Part shown: piece by piece, positions 9,971 to 17,597 of the stretch
Layout of the letters: every line of letters starts with the position of its first letter
Position numbering within the stretch: position 1 is the stretch's first letter
Source: Acidobacteria subdivision 2 bacterium RH1 MAG20
GTDB taxonomy: Bacteria; Acidobacteriota; Terriglobia; Terriglobales; Acidobacteriaceae
Assembly (NCBI GenBank): GCA_002197545.1
Contig: NFUO01000749.1
Coordinates: forward strand, 23,438 to 87,437
DNA length: 64,000 bases
Reading direction: 5' to 3'
Position numbers and translations under genes: made by a program
The notes under the pieces: model-generated
Databases searched by the model: none
Told to the model about the DNA's origin: nothing
Seen by the model: only the letters and a program-made list of their open reading frames with translations

Positions 9971-10005
9971 ACGGGTGCCCCATATCTCGATTTTGAGATG
10001 GGTAC
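9971..10005. repeat. Short dispersed palindromic element, type B (copy 1)
   Basis: Starts GGGTGCCCCAT and contains the inverted repeat CATATCTCgattttGAGATGGG. A second element with the same GGGTGCCCCAT end, inverted, is at 14731-14773. Lies between the sulfatase stop and the convergent glyS stop, where it could also form a transcript-end hairpin on either strand. Confidence 0.5.
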
Positions 10006-10055
10006 ATCGGACGCAAGCCCGACCGCTCCCGCCCATCTATCCCCGAGAGCAACCC

Positions 10056-12185
10056 CTAGCCAGCCACCACAATCTCCGAGAAATCCGCAATCCCTGAAAA
10101 ATCCCGGAGGACTCGTTGCAATAGCGCTAGCCGGTTAGCCCGAATCTCAGTCTCAGGGGCCATCACCATCACCGCATCGAAGAAAGCATCCACCTGCGGC
10201 CTCAACGTAGCAATCTGCTCCAGAGCAGCGGTATAGCCCTTCTCCGCCCGCAGCGCGGATACCCGCCCAGCCAGCTCAGCGGAGCGCTCCGAAAGGGCCT
10301 TCTCCGAAACCTCCGTCAGCAGCGCCGCATCGACACAGTCTCCTGCCGCAATCCCCTTCTCCGCAGCTTGCGTCAGAATATTCTTCATCCGTTTGAAGGC
10401 CGCGGACACCGCTGCAAAATCCTCGGACTCACGCACCGCTGTCACCGCCTCCGCCCGTGCCACAGCATCCCGAACATCCTCCGCCCCAGCCGCCAGCACC
10501 GCCTTCACCACGTCATAAGCCTGCCCACGGGCCTCGCGCAGATAAAACTCCAGCCGTTCGGCAAAGAATCCCCGCACCTTCCCCGCCAAAGCCTCGTTCT
10601 GCCCACACGCTGCGGCAGCAACCTCAGTCAGCGTCAGCGGCAAGGCAACCGCTGTCTCGGCCAGAATCTTTACAATTCCATTCGCCGCACGCCGCAACGC
10701 AAACGGGTCCTTGGAACCCGTAGGCTCCATCCCCAGCCCAAACATTCCGGCGATGGTGTCCGCCTTGTCCGCGATCGCCAGCACCGCACCCTCGACCGTG
10801 CGCGGGACCGAATCCTCCATCGACACCGGCTTGTACTGGTCATAGATTGCGTCGGCAGTCGCCGCGCCGAATCCCTGCGCCCGCGCATACAAGCCGCCGA
10901 CGATTCCCTGAAGCTCGGTAAACTCCTTTACCAACTCGCTCGTCAGGTCCGTCTTGGCCAGCGAAGCCGCCTCGTCTAGTGCCACAGGATTCAACTCGCA
11001 TTTACGCTCAAGCATTGGCCCAGCCAGCCCGGAGGCCAACTTGCGTACCCGAGAGGTCTTCGCCGCATAGCTGCCCAGGTCTTTCTGGAAAGTAACGTTC
11101 TTCAGCAGCTCCACTCGGTCCACCAAAGGCACCCGCTGGTCGAACTCCCAGAAGAACCGGGCATCGTTGAATCGTGCCCGAAGCACCCGTTCATTCCCAT
11201 GCCGGATCACCGCCAGTCCCGCCTCATCTGCCTCGGTATTCAGCACGGCCAGAAAGTGTGGCGAGAGTAGGGCCTTTCCCGATCCCTGCTGCCTGTTCCC
11301 TGTTCCCTGCTCCACGGCGAAGTACTTCTGGTGGTCGCGCATCACCGTCACCAGAACTTCTTCCGGCAACGTCAGGTACTCAGCCTCGAAGCCACCCATC
11401 ACGACGGAAGGCCACTCCGTAAGCTGAGTCACCGTCTCCACCAGCTCTTCGTCCTCGCGCCACCGCGCCCCGGCGACCGTGCGCGTCGCCGCATCGAGCG
11501 CCTTGCGAATCCTCTGCCGTCTCGCCTCGACATCGGCCACGACAAAACTCTTCTCAAGCGTCTGCTCATACTCGCCTGGCGACTTCAGAGCGATCGCCTC
11601 ATCGCCAAACAGCACCCGATGCCCATAGGTCACAGCACCGGCCTCATACCCGCCAAAGCTCACCGGCACGGTCTTCGCACCAAGCAGCGCCACCATCCAG
11701 CGCACAGGCCGCACAAACCGCTCGGGACGACCAGCGCGCCAGTACATGTTCTTCGCCCAGTAGATTCCCGCCAATTCCTTCGGCAGCTCCGCCGCAATCA
11801 CCTCACTCGCTTCGCGCGACTCAGTGAAAGAAATCGCTTGGATATATTCACCCTTCGGAGTCTGAACTTTTCGAAGCGATTCGACCTCAACACCAACTTT
11901 CTTCGCAAATGAGATTGCTGCAGGAGTCGGCAACCCATCACGGTAAGCAACTTTAGTCGAAGGACCCAGCGTTTCTACCATAAGTGGATTCTGGTTTTCC
12001 TCCACATCACTAATAACAACCGCCAACCGCCGAGGCGTGGCGAAGCTCTTGCTCACAACCCCAGCTGATGCAAGCCTTTCCCTCTCCAACATTGCCACCA
12101 CGCGGCGTTGCAACTCCGCCTGCGCTCCGGCGATCATCCGCGCCGGAATCTCCTCCAGACCAATCTCAAACAGAAACTCTGCCAT
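10056..12185 (-). CDS. glyS: Glycine--tRNA ligase beta subunit
   Basis: Beta subunit of the alpha2beta2 bacterial glycyl-tRNA synthetase, 709 aa. It binds and positions tRNA-Gly for the alpha subunit. The start MAEFLFEIGLEEIPARM is the family hallmark. An HD-like domain lies in the middle and a DALR-like anticodon-binding domain at the C-terminus. It is 50 bp downstream of glyQ on the same strand. Odd feature: after RDHQKYFAVE the chain has an insert of about 12 residues (GTGNRQQGSG...) encoded by a GGGAACA-type repeat; the E. coli enzyme has only a short loop there. Confidence 0.97.
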   Translation of the reverse strand: MAEFLFEIGLEEIPARMIAGAQAELQRRVVAMLERERLASAGVVSKSFATPRRLAVVISDVEENQNPLMVETLGPSTKVAYRDGLPTPAAISFAKKVGVEVESLRKVQTPKGEYIQAISFTESREASEVIAAELPKELAGIYWAKNMYWRAGRPERFVRPVRWMVALLGAKTVPVSFGGYEAGAVTYGHRVLFGDEAIALKSPGEYEQTLEKSFVVADVEARRQRIRKALDAATRTVAGARWREDEELVETVTQLTEWPSVVMGGFEAEYLTLPEEVLVTVMRDHQKYFAVEQGTGNRQQGSGKALLSPHFLAVLNTEADEAGLAVIRHGNERVLRARFNDARFFWEFDQRVPLVDRVELLKNVTFQKDLGSYAAKTSRVRKLASGLAGPMLERKCELNPVALDEAASLAKTDLTSELVKEFTELQGIVGGLYARAQGFGAATADAIYDQYKPVSMEDSVPRTVEGAVLAIADKADTIAGMFGLGMEPTGSKDPFALRRAANGIVKILAETAVALPLTLTEVAAAACGQNEALAGKVRGFFAERLEFYLREARGQAYDVVKAVLAAGAEDVRDAVARAEAVTAVRESEDFAAVSAAFKRMKNILTQAAEKGIAAGDCVDAALLTEVSEKALSERSAELAGRVSALRAEKGYTAALEQIATLRPQVDAFFDAVMVMAPETEIRANRLALLQRVLRDFSGIADFSEIVVAG
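11274..11316. repeat. GGGAACA tandem repeat inside glyS
   Basis: On the minus strand it reads GAGCAGGGAACAGGGAACAGG followed by CAGCAGGGATCGGGAAAG, in frame within glyS. It is low complexity and Gly/Gln-rich in translation, unlike the flanking conserved catalytic-domain sequence. It looks like a short mobile or slippage-derived repeat tolerated in a surface loop. Confidence 0.6.
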
Positions 12186-12235
12186 AACCGTCCTTACTTT
12201 TAGTGACTCGCTAAATAGTTGAATCGTTCAACTAT

Positions 12236-13237
12236 TTACTCTTTGATCTTTTCCAATCCAAGGAGATTCCCCTGGGCGGCGTAAATCCTGGCTACGCCTA
12301 CAACCAGCGTTCGAATCCGCGCCATGACACCGACTCGTTCCGTCACGGAAATTGCTCCGCGAGCGTCCAGTAAGTTGAAGACATGGGAGCACTTAAGAGC
12401 CAGCTCGTAAGCCCCTAGCACGGGGAAGCGCTTCAGTTCGAGGGAGTCCATCTTTTCAAAATTTTTGGCTTGATCCAGCAGGTTCAGACACTCAGCCTCA
12501 TAAAGATTCAGGTGCTCCCATAGCTTGGTAACATCTGCATAATCAAAGCTATACGCGGAAAACTGTTCCTCTTCCGCGAGCCGCATCTCACCATACGTCA
12601 CCTTGCGGCCCGTGTCCGGCTCGACTGCCCAGACGATGTCGTAGATAGAATCTACGTCCTGTAAAAACCCTGCGATCCGCTCTAAACCATAGGTGATTTC
12701 GCCACAGATCGGATCGAGGTCCATGCCTCCACATTGTTGAAAATAAGTGAATTGCGTGATCTCCAAGCCGTCCAGCATGACTTGCCAGCCTACTCCCCAG
12801 GCACCGCCTACTGGCCACTCCCAGTTGTCTTCTTCGAACTTGATATCGTGCTGGCGCAGATCGATTCCGATGGCCGTAAGCGACTCTAAATACAACTCCT
12901 GGATGCGTACCGGTGGCGGCTTTAGGACCACCTGTAATTGGGTGTGGCGGAAGAGGCGATTGGGGTTTTCGCCGTAGCGGCCATCTGCCGGACGGCGTGA
13001 GGGTTGGGCGTAGGCGATGCGCACGGGCCTGGGGCCGAGGACGCGGAGAAAGGTGTCGGGCGACATGGTGCCTGCGCCAACTTCAACATCGTAGGGCTGT
13101 TGCAGCACGCAGCCCTGGTCGGCCCAGAACCGCTGCAAGGTAAACAAAAGCTCCTGAAATGTAAGCGCGGGAGATGTAAGCGCCGTCTTCTTCTTACCTG
13201 TCGCCTGCATGGGTCTCTTTTCTATTGGTGTAGTCAT
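12236..13237 (-). CDS. glyQ: Glycine--tRNA ligase alpha subunit
   Basis: Class II catalytic alpha subunit, 333 aa, which forms glycyl-AMP and charges tRNA-Gly together with GlyS. Diagnostic segments: [54 protein letters not shown] and [15 protein letters not shown]. It has about 25 extra N-terminal residues, and an internal ATG (MQATGKK) is a possible alternative start. It precedes glyS by 50 bp in an evident glyQS operon. The upstream spacer is 96 bp to the recO stop. Confidence 0.97.
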   Translation of the reverse strand: MTTPIEKRPMQATGKKKTALTSPALTFQELLFTLQRFWADQGCVLQQPYDVEVGAGTMSPDTFLRVLGPRPVRIAYAQPSRRPADGRYGENPNRLFRHTQLQVVLKPPPVRIQELYLESLTAIGIDLRQHDIKFEEDNWEWPVGGAWGVGWQVMLDGLEITQFTYFQQCGGMDLDPICGEITYGLERIAGFLQDVDSIYDIVWAVEPDTGRKVTYGEMRLAEEEQFSAYSFDYADVTKLWEHLNLYEAECLNLLDQAKNFEKMDSLELKRFPVLGAYELALKCSHVFNLLDARGAISVTERVGVMARIRTLVVGVARIYAAQGNLLGLEKIKE

Positions 13238-13333
13238 CTGATTCTAAATGGTGTTTTTTTGCAGGTAAATTTTGACTGATTTGGCTGAGGAGCATAGTCA
13301 CGCGACTATGGTCATCTGGCTCTTACCAACATT

Positions 13334-14086
13334 TCAAACTGAATTTTTCCCAATTCGAGATAGCGCTCGGGCGCTTACCAGCTTTCGTTCGAGGTGGCGT
13401 TCCAGTGTGTCTACGGCGAACCGCTGAAGGTTTGTCGGTTGCTCCATCGGCCATTGCTCTTCTGAGAGTTCGTGCACGGTTCCACGGAAGATGCGGGCGG
13501 CGATAGCCGTGGACTCAGCGGAGAGGGCGATGCTGCTGTTGCGCCGATCATCCGAGCAGGTGACTCCGTCGCTGGTGGCCGAGTACCAGATTGTGCCGCC
13601 ACGCAGGTCGAGGCCGCAGACGACGCAATGGCCAAGCTCCGGCATCCAGCCCATCAGACGGTTCATCCAGAGGGCGAAGTAGATGACCGGCACAGAGACG
13701 CGGCCTACCTGAATCTCCTGCAGCACGGCGAGTGCCAGCCGGAAGACTGCGTCTTCGGGAGCCTGCTCCGGCAGGGCTTCTTCGAGGACTTCGGCTACCA
13801 GTTGGAGGGCTGCGGTTCGGGCGTAGTCGATAGGACGGCTGAGGGGCGAGGAGAGGATTTCAAAGGCATCGAGGCGGACGAGCTCCTGCTTTGGCCTCTC
13901 GGCGTAGGTGGCGCGGACGTGGGTCATCGGCTCCAGTGCTCCGCCGAATCGGCGGCGAGAGCGCATGGCGTGGCGGGCGACTCCCTTGATGCGGCCGTGT
14001 TCGCGCGTGAAGAGGCTGACCAGCAGGTCTGCCTCCTGGAAGGGCCATGCGCGTAATACGATTGCTTCGCTTTGCCGCTGTATCAT
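13334..14086 (-). CDS. recO: DNA repair protein RecO
   Basis: RecO, 250 aa, a recombination mediator that with RecR loads RecA onto SSB-coated DNA. I choose ATG 14086 (CCAGGA 6 nt upstream), giving MIQRQSEAIVLRAWPFQEADLLV. The TTG at 14113 would add nine residues. The N-terminal OB-fold with HGRIKGVARHAMRS is typical. The C-terminal zinc site is incomplete: HCVVCG supplies one Cys pair, but the second pair is reduced to a single Cys (VTCSDD). Loss or alteration of this zinc finger also occurs in other RecO proteins, such as that of E. coli. It follows the ferredoxin gene across a terminator. Confidence 0.92.
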   Translation of the reverse strand: MIQRQSEAIVLRAWPFQEADLLVSLFTREHGRIKGVARHAMRSRRRFGGALEPMTHVRATYAERPKQELVRLDAFEILSSPLSRPIDYARTAALQLVAEVLEEALPEQAPEDAVFRLALAVLQEIQVGRVSVPVIYFALWMNRLMGWMPELGHCVVCGLDLRGGTIWYSATSDGVTCSDDRRNSSIALSAESTAIAARIFRGTVHELSEEQWPMEQPTNLQRFAVDTLERHLERKLVSARALSRIGKNSV

Positions 14087-14170
14087 TCGCGTCCTGGGTT
14101 CAGGGTAAAGCAAGTGGACGTTTTGGTGGTTCGCTCTCTGCGGCGAAGGGTGAGAAACACAGCGACAGCA

Positions 14171-14205
14171 AAAACAAAACGCGCAGCCCCTTGGCTGCGC
14201 GTTTC
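14171..14205 (-). terminator. Rho-independent terminator after the ferredoxin gene
   Basis: On the minus strand: AACGCGCAGCC-AAGG-GGCTGCGCGTT followed by TTGTTTTTG. The near-perfect 11-bp stem and U-rich tail lie 24 bp beyond the ferredoxin stop, which separates it from recO. Confidence 0.85.
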
Positions 14206-14228
14206 TGTAGATTTATGCTTCGACGAAA

Positions 14229-14489
14229 CTACCGACCGAAGTGGGTCGCATTCTTCGTCTGGTATTCAGCCCACTTTTCGGGCAGGTCGTCTCCGGCGTA
14301 GATCGCCGATACGGGGCAGACGGGCACACATGCGCCGCAATCGATGCACTCGACCGGATCGATAAACAGTTGTTCGGCGTCAGCGTGGCCGTCCTCATCC
14401 TTCTTCGGGTGGATGCAGTCCACCGGGCAAGCATCCACGCAAGCCGAATCTTTAGTCCCGATGCACGGTTCCGCAATCACGTAAGCCAT
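14229..14489 (-). CDS. Ferredoxin, 7Fe/8Fe bacterial type
   Basis: An 86-aa soluble ferredoxin. The first cluster motif is C9-x7-C17-x3-C21-P, the spacing typical of a 3Fe-4S/4Fe-4S (FdxA-type) protein. The second is CIDCGACVPVCP, a classical 4Fe-4S site. It ends with a short tail (DLPEKWAEYQTKNATHFGR) seen in this subfamily. It carries single electrons among cytosolic redox enzymes; a nitrite reductase of a ferredoxin-using family is encoded 44 kb away (58104), but no link is shown. A single-gene unit closed by the terminator at 14171-14205. Confidence 0.93.
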   Translation of the reverse strand: MAYVIAEPCIGTKDSACVDACPVDCIHPKKDEDGHADAEQLFIDPVECIDCGACVPVCPVSAIYAGDDLPEKWAEYQTKNATHFGR

Positions 14490-14816
14490 CTTGTTAAATC
14501 TCCCTTTTTACAACTTGAAAATCACTGCCTGTGTCTGAGCTTGTGTGTCTCGATTTTAGCAGCACTTCTTGGTCACTCTGCAAATGAACTTTTCTACAGA
14601 ATACGACTTTTCTGGACCTATTTCGAGTTGAGACGGTCAGCGTGCGTCTTCGAAATGGTTTGGGGGATTATGACAATGCAGGAGAGCATGTTAGAAGAAC
14701 AAGCAACAAGTGACTGGGCGAGGTTTACATTCCCACCCATCGCGATGAAACTGCGATGGATGGGGCACCCGCTCCTTTGTTGCTGTCCGAGGAGAACAGG
14801 CAACGGCACAATGGGA
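14490..14816. other. Intergenic region with type B palindrome (copy 2)
   Basis: 327 bp without a convincing gene, between the ferredoxin start and the suhB stop. It holds the ferredoxin promoter region (AT-rich, 14490-14600) and a palindromic element at 14731-14773: CCCACCCATCGCgatgaaaCTGCGATGG then ATGGGGCACCCG, the inverse of the GGGTGCCCCAT end seen at 9971. The short ORFs here look accidental. Confidence 0.6.
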
Positions 14817-15692
14817 TCAATTCGCTTGTTGCGCTCGTCTGGCGGCGAACTCTGCCGGCGTGGGTATCGGTCCCAGATCGCGGCCTGCAAACATCTCGGT
14901 GAAGACGTGGGTTATCTCTGGCAGGATTAACTTGTTCGTCGCCAATACCTCGCGGCTGTCGAGCGTGAACTTGCCGCCGTCAAAGTGGGTTACGGTTCCG
15001 CCTGCCTCTGTCACCAGAAGCACGCCGGCGGAGGTGTCCCAGGGATTCAGGTTGAACTCCCAGAAGCCGTCGAGCCGTCCGCAGGCGACATAGGCCAGAT
15101 CGAGCGCCGCCGAACCTGCGCGGCGGACGCCGTGGGAACGCAGCGTGATCTGCTGGTAGAAGTGCACATTGGGGCTGGCGTGCCGCTTCTGGCTGGGGAA
15201 GCCGGTCGCGGTCAGAGATTCCTGCAGCGTCTTGGTCCTTGATACATGGATGGCGCGGCCGTTGAGAAAGGCGCCCTTCCCGCGTTCCGCGGTAAACATC
15301 TCGTTGCGCAGGGGATCGTAGATGACTCCGGCAACGATCTCTCCGTCCGCATCAGCCGCCAATCCGGCGGGACGATGCTCCAGGCCCAGCACGACGCAAA
15401 AAGCGGGAAAGCCGTGGGCGAAGTTGGTGGTGCCGTCGAGCGGATCGACGTACCAGCGATACTCGCTCTCCATCTGGTCGCGGGTTCCCTCTTCGCCATA
15501 GACGCCGTGGGCGGGAAAGGCAGCCTTCAGCTTTTCGCGGATGAGCTGTTCGCTGGCGCGGTCGGCCTCGGTGACGATGTCAACGTCGCCCTTGTACTCG
15601 GTAGAGACACCTTTTCCATAGAATTTCCGAAGCAAGGCGCCAGCCTGTCGCGCGATTCCGTCTGCTATGTGGGCAAACTCAAATTTATTCAC
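14817..15692 (-). CDS. suhB: Inositol monophosphatase family protein
   Basis: A 291-aa Mg-dependent phosphatase starting at GTG 15692 with GAGAGG upstream. Family motifs: GEEG (metal ligand Glu), DPLDGTTNFAHGFP (metal ligands and catalytic Thr) and NPWDTSAGVLLVTEAGG. Substrates in the family include inositol phosphates, fructose-1,6-bisphosphate and 3'-phosphoadenosine phosphate; the motif set is closest to IMPase/SuhB. It lies 29 bp downstream of the VWA gene and ends the moaD-moaE-VWA-suhB run. The specific substrate is not determinable from sequence. Confidence 0.88.
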   Translation of the reverse strand: MNKFEFAHIADGIARQAGALLRKFYGKGVSTEYKGDVDIVTEADRASEQLIREKLKAAFPAHGVYGEEGTRDQMESEYRWYVDPLDGTTNFAHGFPAFCVVLGLEHRPAGLAADADGEIVAGVIYDPLRNEMFTAERGKGAFLNGRAIHVSRTKTLQESLTATGFPSQKRHASPNVHFYQQITLRSHGVRRAGSAALDLAYVACGRLDGFWEFNLNPWDTSAGVLLVTEAGGTVTHFDGGKFTLDSREVLATNKLILPEITHVFTEMFAGRDLGPIPTPAEFAARRAQQAN

Positions 15693-15721
15693 AAGAACCT
15701 CTCAGTCTTCTCACTGTAAGA

Positions 15722-16651
15722 CTAACGCGCATCCGAATAGTATCCGGTGCGGTATCGCAAGGAATATTTGTCGCGCAGGGCCGGGTCTTTCATCTGCACG
15801 TTGATGGCGCGAAACGATTGGTCGTGCCGCACACCTTGCGGAGCATAGTACCCGAGCACGTACTGGGTCCGCAGATCGTCCGATACGCGGGCGAAGGCAG
15901 GTTCGAGGGCTTTGGGGTCTTCGACGTAGTAGTATTTGCCTCCGGTGTCGCGCGCCATCTGGATGAGGGCATGCTCGCCGCCGGTGTTGCGCCCGGCGTC
16001 GGCCTCGACGGGCACGATGATGAGCGAGTACATCATGGCTCCGGCACGCTGCGCCTCTTCCAAAGCCTGCTCGTAGCGCGTCCCCTTGGTGTCGACACCG
16101 TCGGTAATCAGTACCAGAACGCGCCGCCGTCCGGCGTCCTGGCGGGTCGCGGCGAGACGCTGCGCGCCTAGATAGATAGCGTCATACAAGACGGTTTCGT
16201 CGCCAGACTGCAGGTTGTTCAGCCCTCGCTCAATCTGCTTTTTTTGATTGGTGAACGGCACGATCTCGCGGACGGAGTCGGAAAAATCCATCAGGTCGAG
16301 CTCGTCCTGATCGCGGAGGAGGGCATTGACGAAGTGCTTGGCAGCCTCTTTCTCCAGCCGTTCATCAGCGAGTACGCTTCCACTGGCGTCGATGGCGAGC
16401 ACGATGGAGAGGGGCGTGGAAGACTCCTTTTCGAAGAAGGCAATCTTCTGGGGACGCTTGTCTTCACTGATCTGAAAGTCGTTCTGGGTGAGACCGGAGA
16501 CGGGAGCGCCGTGCTCGTCCACCACGTTGACAGCTACGTTGACGAGCCGGGTTTCGACCTTGATGGTCGGCACCTGCGGCGGCGGCGGACGGCGTTCGAT
16601 GGGGGCCTGGGGCAGCAGGGCCGCGCCGAGGATGATGGCGGCCAGCTTCAT
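15722..16651 (-). CDS. VWA-domain protein, acidobacterial VWFA-related family
   Basis: A 309-aa exported protein. It has a short hydrophobic N-terminus (MKLAAIILGAALLPQA). A segment that recurs in acidobacterial VWFA-related proteins follows (VETRLVNVAVNVVDEHG..V.GLTQNDFQI.ED). Then comes a von Willebrand A domain with the MIDAS motif DASGS, a conserved Thr and ITDGVD. The C-terminal part (LRTQYVLGYY.P) is also typical. Such proteins are probably extracytoplasmic metal-dependent binding modules of unknown ligand. The start overlaps the moaE stop by 4 bp (ATGA), so it is translated with the molybdopterin genes, an unexplained partnership. Confidence 0.87.
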   Translation of the reverse strand: MKLAAIILGAALLPQAPIERRPPPPQVPTIKVETRLVNVAVNVVDEHGAPVSGLTQNDFQISEDKRPQKIAFFEKESSTPLSIVLAIDASGSVLADERLEKEAAKHFVNALLRDQDELDLMDFSDSVREIVPFTNQKKQIERGLNNLQSGDETVLYDAIYLGAQRLAATRQDAGRRRVLVLITDGVDTKGTRYEQALEEAQRAGAMMYSLIIVPVEADAGRNTGGEHALIQMARDTGGKYYYVEDPKALEPAFARVSDDLRTQYVLGYYAPQGVRHDQSFRAINVQMKDPALRDKYSLRYRTGYYSDAR

Positions 16652-17100
16652 CCCGGCGTCTCCTTAGAGGCGATGAAATCATCGGGGAATGGCTCGCCCG
16701 CAGCCCAGACTGCGCCGTCGACGAAGTGCTCTTTCTTCCAGATGGGCACAGTCTTCTTGAGCGTGTCGATGAGCCAGCGGCAGGCGTCGAAGGCCGCTCC
16801 GCGATGAGCGGACGCGACTACGATCAGGACGCTGGTCTCGCCGACTTCGAGGCGTCCGAGGCGATGGAGCAGGGCCACGTCGCGGATGGGGAATTTGGTG
16901 AGGGCTTCGGTTGCGAGGCCGCGCATCTGGCTGAGCGCCATCTCTTCGTAGGCCTCGTAGTCGAGAAAAAGTGTCTGGCGGCCGCGGGTGTTGTCGCGCA
17001 CGATGCCGTCGAAGACGCAGACCGCGCCATCGGTGGCGGCCTTCATCTCGTCGAGAACATGCGCGGATGCAATGACTGTTGTGCCAAGCTCTACTCTCAT
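16648..17100 (-). CDS. moaE: Molybdopterin synthase catalytic subunit MoaE
   Basis: MoaE, 150 aa from ATG 17100, overlapping the moaD stop as ATGA with AGCAGG upstream; a GTG at 17109 would add three residues. With thiocarboxylated MoaD it inserts two sulfurs into cyclic pyranopterin phosphate to make molybdopterin. Typical segments: GAVCVFDGIVRDN (near N-terminus), LDYEAYEEMA, HRLGRLEVGE, the active-site stretch VASAHRGAAFDACR, and P-W-KKEHF at the C-terminus. It supplies the cofactor needed by the NasA-type molybdoenzyme at 63330. Other moa/moe genes are not in the window, except possibly the MoeB-like gene at 32420. Confidence 0.94.
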   Translation of the reverse strand: MRVELGTTVIASAHVLDEMKAATDGAVCVFDGIVRDNTRGRQTLFLDYEAYEEMALSQMRGLATEALTKFPIRDVALLHRLGRLEVGETSVLIVVASAHRGAAFDACRWLIDTLKKTVPIWKKEHFVDGAVWAAGEPFPDDFIASKETPG

Positions 17101-17363
17101 GCCGCGCACCTGCTTTGCGTGCCTCCGCTTACGGGAGGCAATAGAGCGACCTCATCGCCTTCGTGCAGCACCGTGGATAGGCCGGCATAATCTCGATTGA
17201 CCGCCACCGCCAGCGTCCTCCAGACGTCGCTCTGCTTAGACGTTTGAGCGCGCAAAAGGCTGAGTAGAACTTCGACGGTTGCGTCATCGGGCACGTCCAG
17301 CGGCTGCTGCCGGCGCGCGAATAAATCTTTTAATGTTCCGAAATAAAGCACGTTGACGCGCAT
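17097..17363 (-). CDS. moaD: Molybdopterin synthase sulfur carrier MoaD, with C-terminal extension
   Basis: An 88-aa ubiquitin-fold sulfur carrier beginning MRVNVLYFGTLKDLF, with NRDYA and the C-terminal LLPPVSGG. In characterised MoaD the Gly-Gly pair is the very end and is adenylated by MoeB. Here seven residues (TQSRCAA) follow the Gly-Gly before the stop that overlaps moaE. The tail would have to be removed, or readthrough is a sequencing or frame artefact. First gene of the moaD-moaE-VWA-suhB operon. Confidence 0.88.
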   Translation of the reverse strand: MRVNVLYFGTLKDLFARRQQPLDVPDDATVEVLLSLLRAQTSKQSDVWRTLAVAVNRDYAGLSTVLHEGDEVALLPPVSGGTQSRCAA

Positions 17364-17445
17364 ACCGGTAGCATACCGCGCCGATGAGTTTAAAGCGGTT
17401 TCCCAGATGGCACAAAGTCTTCCTGGTCAAACGAAAGGCAAATAC

Positions 17446-17505
17446 AGGGGTCTCTCCACTGCGTAGCGCACGATGAAACTGTGCGCTGCTCCGGTCGAGA
17501 TGACG
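17446..17505. repeat. Short dispersed palindromic element, type C (copy 1)
   Basis: Contains GGGGTCTCTCCACTGCGTAG then the perfect inverted repeat GCGCACgatgaaactGTGCGC and GAGATGACG. The layout matches the 20278-20336 element (GGTCCTTCGACT.., stem, loop gatgagact, ..CTCAGGATGACA). Non-coding, between the lon terminator and moaD. Confidence 0.55.
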
Positions 17506-17544
17506 TACTCTTTTGTCCTCACAGAAACATTACAAATGTCCTAA

Positions 17545-17577
17545 AGAAAAGAGCGGCCCCACGATGGGAGCCGCTCT
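17545..17577 (-). terminator. Rho-independent terminator of lon
   Basis: On the minus strand: AGAGCGGCTCC-catcgt-GGGGCCGCTCT followed by TTTCTTT, 21 bp beyond the lon stop. Strong GC stem and U-rich tail. Confidence 0.85.
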
Positions 17578-17597
17578 GGATTGAGTTGCGAGCCTGC

